The notes under the pieces: generated by a model
The model's database searches: none
Told to the model about the DNA's origin: nothing
Seen by the model: only the letters and a program-made list of their open reading frames with translations
Translations under genes and position numbers: made by a program
Shown: positions 23,384 through 25,154 of the stretch, piece by piece
How the letters are laid out: every line of letters starts with the position of its first letter
How positions within the stretch are numbered: the stretch's first letter is position 1
Assembly (NCBI GenBank): GCA_049609065.1
Contig: JBMYYE010000024.1
Span: 1-25,154 of the forward strand
Direction of reading: 5' to 3'
Length of the DNA: 25,154 bases
DNA from: JBMYYE01 sp049609065
GTDB lineage: Bacteria > Pseudomonadota > Alphaproteobacteria > Rhodobacterales > Rhodobacteraceae

Positions 23384-24162
23384 TACATCACCGTATTTAC
23401 AGCGCCACCATCAAGCAAGACATTTTGCCCGACGATAAAACCCGCTTTGTCAGAACATAAAAACGCACACATCGCCCCAAATTCATCCGCCGTGCCATAC
23501 CGGCCTGCGGGGATGGTTGCGCAGCGTTGATCAATTGCCTCTTCCATTGTGATGCCTTGGGCCTTCGCCACGCCTTGATCCAAAGCTACTGCGCGGTCCG
23601 TTGCATGAATTCCAGGGAGGATGTTGTTGATCGTTACACCCTGTGAGGCCACTTGGCGCGCTGTGCCGGCAACATAACCTGTTAACCCAGCACGTGCAGA
23701 ATTGGACAGGCCAAGCACCGCAATCGGAGATTTCACAGAAACCGAGGTGATATTCACAACGCGTCCCCAGCCGCGTGACATCATTTTTGGCAAAAGCGCT
23801 TTCATCAAAGCAATCGGGGCCAACATATTGGCATCAAGCGCATTGATGAAATCTTCTCGATCCCAATCTTCCCATGATCCAGGAGGCGGGCCGCCTGCAT
23901 TTGTGACCAAAATATCCACATGCCCCGCCACCGTAAGGGCGCGGTTGCGAGAGGTTTCATCGGTGATGTCGGCTGCGATCTCAACCACCTCAACACCAAA
24001 GTCATTTCGGATCGCTTCTGCCGAGGCTGCAAGCGCCTCTGCGCCACGCGCATTCATAATCAGGTTTACACCCTCTTCTGCCAAGGCCCGTGCACAGCCT
24101 AGACCGAGTCCTTTAGAGGACGCGCAAACCAGCGCCCATTTCCCAGAAATTCCAAATTGCAT
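23383..24162 (-). CDS. SDR-fold protein lacking the catalytic Tyr/Lys (BKR-like)
   Basis: This 259-residue Rossmann protein has the nucleotide-binding motif ASSKGLG (14-20), TNAGGPPPGSW, NITSVSVKSP with Ser and a C-terminal VLLDGG. The usual YxxxK is replaced: the stretch reads LGLSNSARAGLTGY, so Tyr is Ser and Lys is Arg. A known subgroup of beta-ketoacyl-reductase-like SDRs has this change and lacks the standard catalysis. The start at 24162 (MQFGISGKW) has GGAGG 7 nt upstream. A frame from 24279 would add an improbable 39 residues. It is the first gene of the pair with the AlkC-like gene; the link is positional only. Confidence 0.88.
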   Translation of the reverse strand: MQFGISGKWALVCASSKGLGLGCARALAEEGVNLIMNARGAEALAASAEAIRNDFGVEVVEIAADITDETSRNRALTVAGHVDILVTNAGGPPPGSWEDWDREDFINALDANMLAPIALMKALLPKMMSRGWGRVVNITSVSVKSPIAVLGLSNSARAGLTGYVAGTARQVASQGVTINNILPGIHATDRAVALDQGVAKAQGITMEEAIDQRCATIPAGRYGTADEFGAMCAFLCSDKAGFIVGQNVLLDGGAVNTVM

Positions 24163-24518
24163 ACCACACCCTCCATAGAACGTATTAAGTTTCAACCTAG
24201 ACGCAAGAAACCACATCGCGACAGCAACGTATAGTTGATTCGACCCCCTCGTTCGCAAAGCGAAAATCACGGCGGACACTTCAATGCCTCAATATGAAGC
24301 ACATTTCGCCTCAAATACGCCCCAATTAGCGTCACAATGGTTCACATGACGGTTTCGACTTCCCCAAATGATATTGCTTTTATTCGTAAAGGTTAATATG
24401 TGTAGCATTGGTTGTGATGCAGCCAAAATTTTAGAGAGAGTGCAGCTTGTCACTGATTTTTAAGACTTCACCTTTATTTTCAAGGTGAATGAATCTTTTG
24501 ACAGCTGGCAATATTATT
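24163..24518. other. Divergent intergenic region of 356 nt
   Basis: The region separates the minus-strand SDR from the plus-strand Hint gene. It is more AT-rich towards the right. I see no tRNA, repeat or reliable -35/-10 pair; TAATAT at about 24395-24400 could be a -10 on the plus strand, but without a convincing -35. Near the right end lies the hairpin at 24467-24489. No reading frame of convincing quality fills it. Confidence 0.6.
24467..24489 (+). promoter_or_regulatory. Hairpin just before the Hint-domain gene
   Basis: TTCACCTT (24467-24474) pairs perfectly with AAGGTGAA (24482-24489) around a 7-nt loop. It would cover the AAGG that could serve an in-frame ATG at 24489 and ends 29 nt before the ATG at 24519. 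No T run follows directly, so it is not a normal terminator. It could regulate initiation of translation. Confidence 0.4.
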
Positions 24519-25154
24519 ATGAGCGATTGGCGAATTAAAATAACACCCGACCTCCGCGACTACCCAGTCGTTGACGCACGGATTTTGCAGTCAACATCTG
24601 GTGCAAATATCGGCGACAGCATTACACATGCAGATGCAGCGGTCCTCAATGATGTGTATAAGAAAAAGACAAACCACCCAACTCTATCCCTCAAACTGAA
24701 TGGCAGCGAAGCGCTAGACACGTTCGCCATTCATCCCGAAACCGAAGTTGGCACTCCGAATGCCACTGTTGTGTTGGACGCGGCTTTGACATTTCAAAGT
24801 GACCTCGGTCATATTGTCGAACTCCTTACGTTTGTTGAGCTCGACAGCACAAATAGCTACATTCAAAACACCTATTTTTTAATGCTCTCCCCACTTGAGG
24901 CACAGCGCGAATATGAACTGATCGGGCTAGACGTTGAGCATATGAGCCAAAAACTTGCGTTGTTTCACACGCCAAGCTTTGTCAAAGGCACCCCCATAAG
25001 CCTCGCAGATGGACGTGATGTCCCCGTCTGTGAGCTAAAAGAGGGGGACATCGTCCAAACCCTTGAAAACGGGCCTCAAACAATTCGTCACATCACGCAT
25101 CAAACCACACGCGGTATTGGATGCTTTGCGCCCATCTATATTGCAGCGGGCAGC
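24519..25154 (+). CDS. Hint (hedgehog/intein) domain protein, N-terminal part
   Basis: The frame begins with ATG at 24519 and is open to the window edge (212 residues). The first 145 residues are a beta-rich N-terminal domain that I do not recognise, with no signal peptide (MSDWRIKITPDLRDYPVVDA). From about 149 it continues into a Hint_2 domain: PSFVKGTPISLADGRDVPV, then ELKEGDIVQT and NGPQTIRHI. In typical Hint_2 domains the first residue is Cys (CFTPGT); here it is Ser (SFVKGT). An upstream in-frame ATG at 24489, 10 codons earlier, is possible but its AAGG is too close and lies in a hairpin. Such proteins are common and large in roseobacters, often linked to secretion or adhesion; the role here is unknown. 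Confidence 0.8.
   Translation, partial: MSDWRIKITPDLRDYPVVDARILQSTSGANIGDSITHADAAVLNDVYKKKTNHPTLSLKLNGSEALDTFAIHPETEVGTPNATVVLDAALTFQSDLGHIVELLTFVELDSTNSYIQNTYFLMLSPLEAQREYELIGLDVEHMSQKLALFHTPSFVKGTPISLADGRDVPVCELKEGDIVQTLENGPQTIRHITHQTTRGIGCFAPIYIAAGS

Overview
This window looks like chromosomal DNA of a marine alphaproteobacterium of the Rhodobacteraceae/Roseobacter group. The reasons are the IF3 N-terminus (ARRPHNAPPQRDTGPRVN), the alr-mlaE-mlaF-pqiA-radA-cvpA-purF order, the surE-pcm-M23 cluster beside tatABC, and a Hint-domain protein at the right end. It is mostly core housekeeping DNA: nearly every base is coding, and operons are tight, with ATGA and TAATG start/stop overlaps. I see no tRNA, rRNA, CRISPR array, insertion sequence or prophage.

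Layout. Positions 1-171 hold the start of a small membrane-anchored protein on the minus strand. infC (387-935, plus) uses an ATA start codon, has a good sigma70-type promoter and ends in a bidirectional terminator. A minus-strand pair of YeeE/YedE (PmpA/PmpB-like) sulfur-transport membrane proteins follows (1044-2160), with an AT-rich palindromic operator candidate upstream. On the plus strand come an unrecognised 363-residue protein, the pyrimidine genes pyrC and pyrE, replicative helicase dnaB, alanine racemase alr, a Mla-type lipid-transport permease and ATPase with a PqiA-like membrane protein, radA, cvpA, purF, a DUF2199 protein and an atypical SDR (2354-14751). A LysE-family exporter lies on the minus strand (14789-15415).

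surE, pcm and an NlpD-like LysM/LytM lipoprotein follow on the plus strand (15600-18187), in the same order as in E. coli. Converging on them from the minus strand is the tat operon tatA-tatB-tatC with a DUF815 ATPase (20872-18224). Further right on the minus strand are an orphan Fbp/Pot-type ABC ATPase, an AlkC-type DNA glycosylase and a catalytically degenerate SDR (24162-21061). A Hint-domain protein on the plus strand (from 24519) runs off the right edge.

The genes serve translation initiation, pyrimidine and purine synthesis, replication and repair (dnaB, radA, alkC-like), envelope building (alr, mla, nlpD-like) and protein export (tat). I found no clear new multi-gene system. The points most worth a second look are the leader of tatA (a 23-nt palindrome over a perfect Shine-Dalgarno and a nine-codon reading frame), the histone-H1-like repeat tail of TatB, the MCE-less Mla module, the operator candidate at the sulfur transporters, and the Hint protein with Ser in place of the usual Cys behind a hairpin leader.
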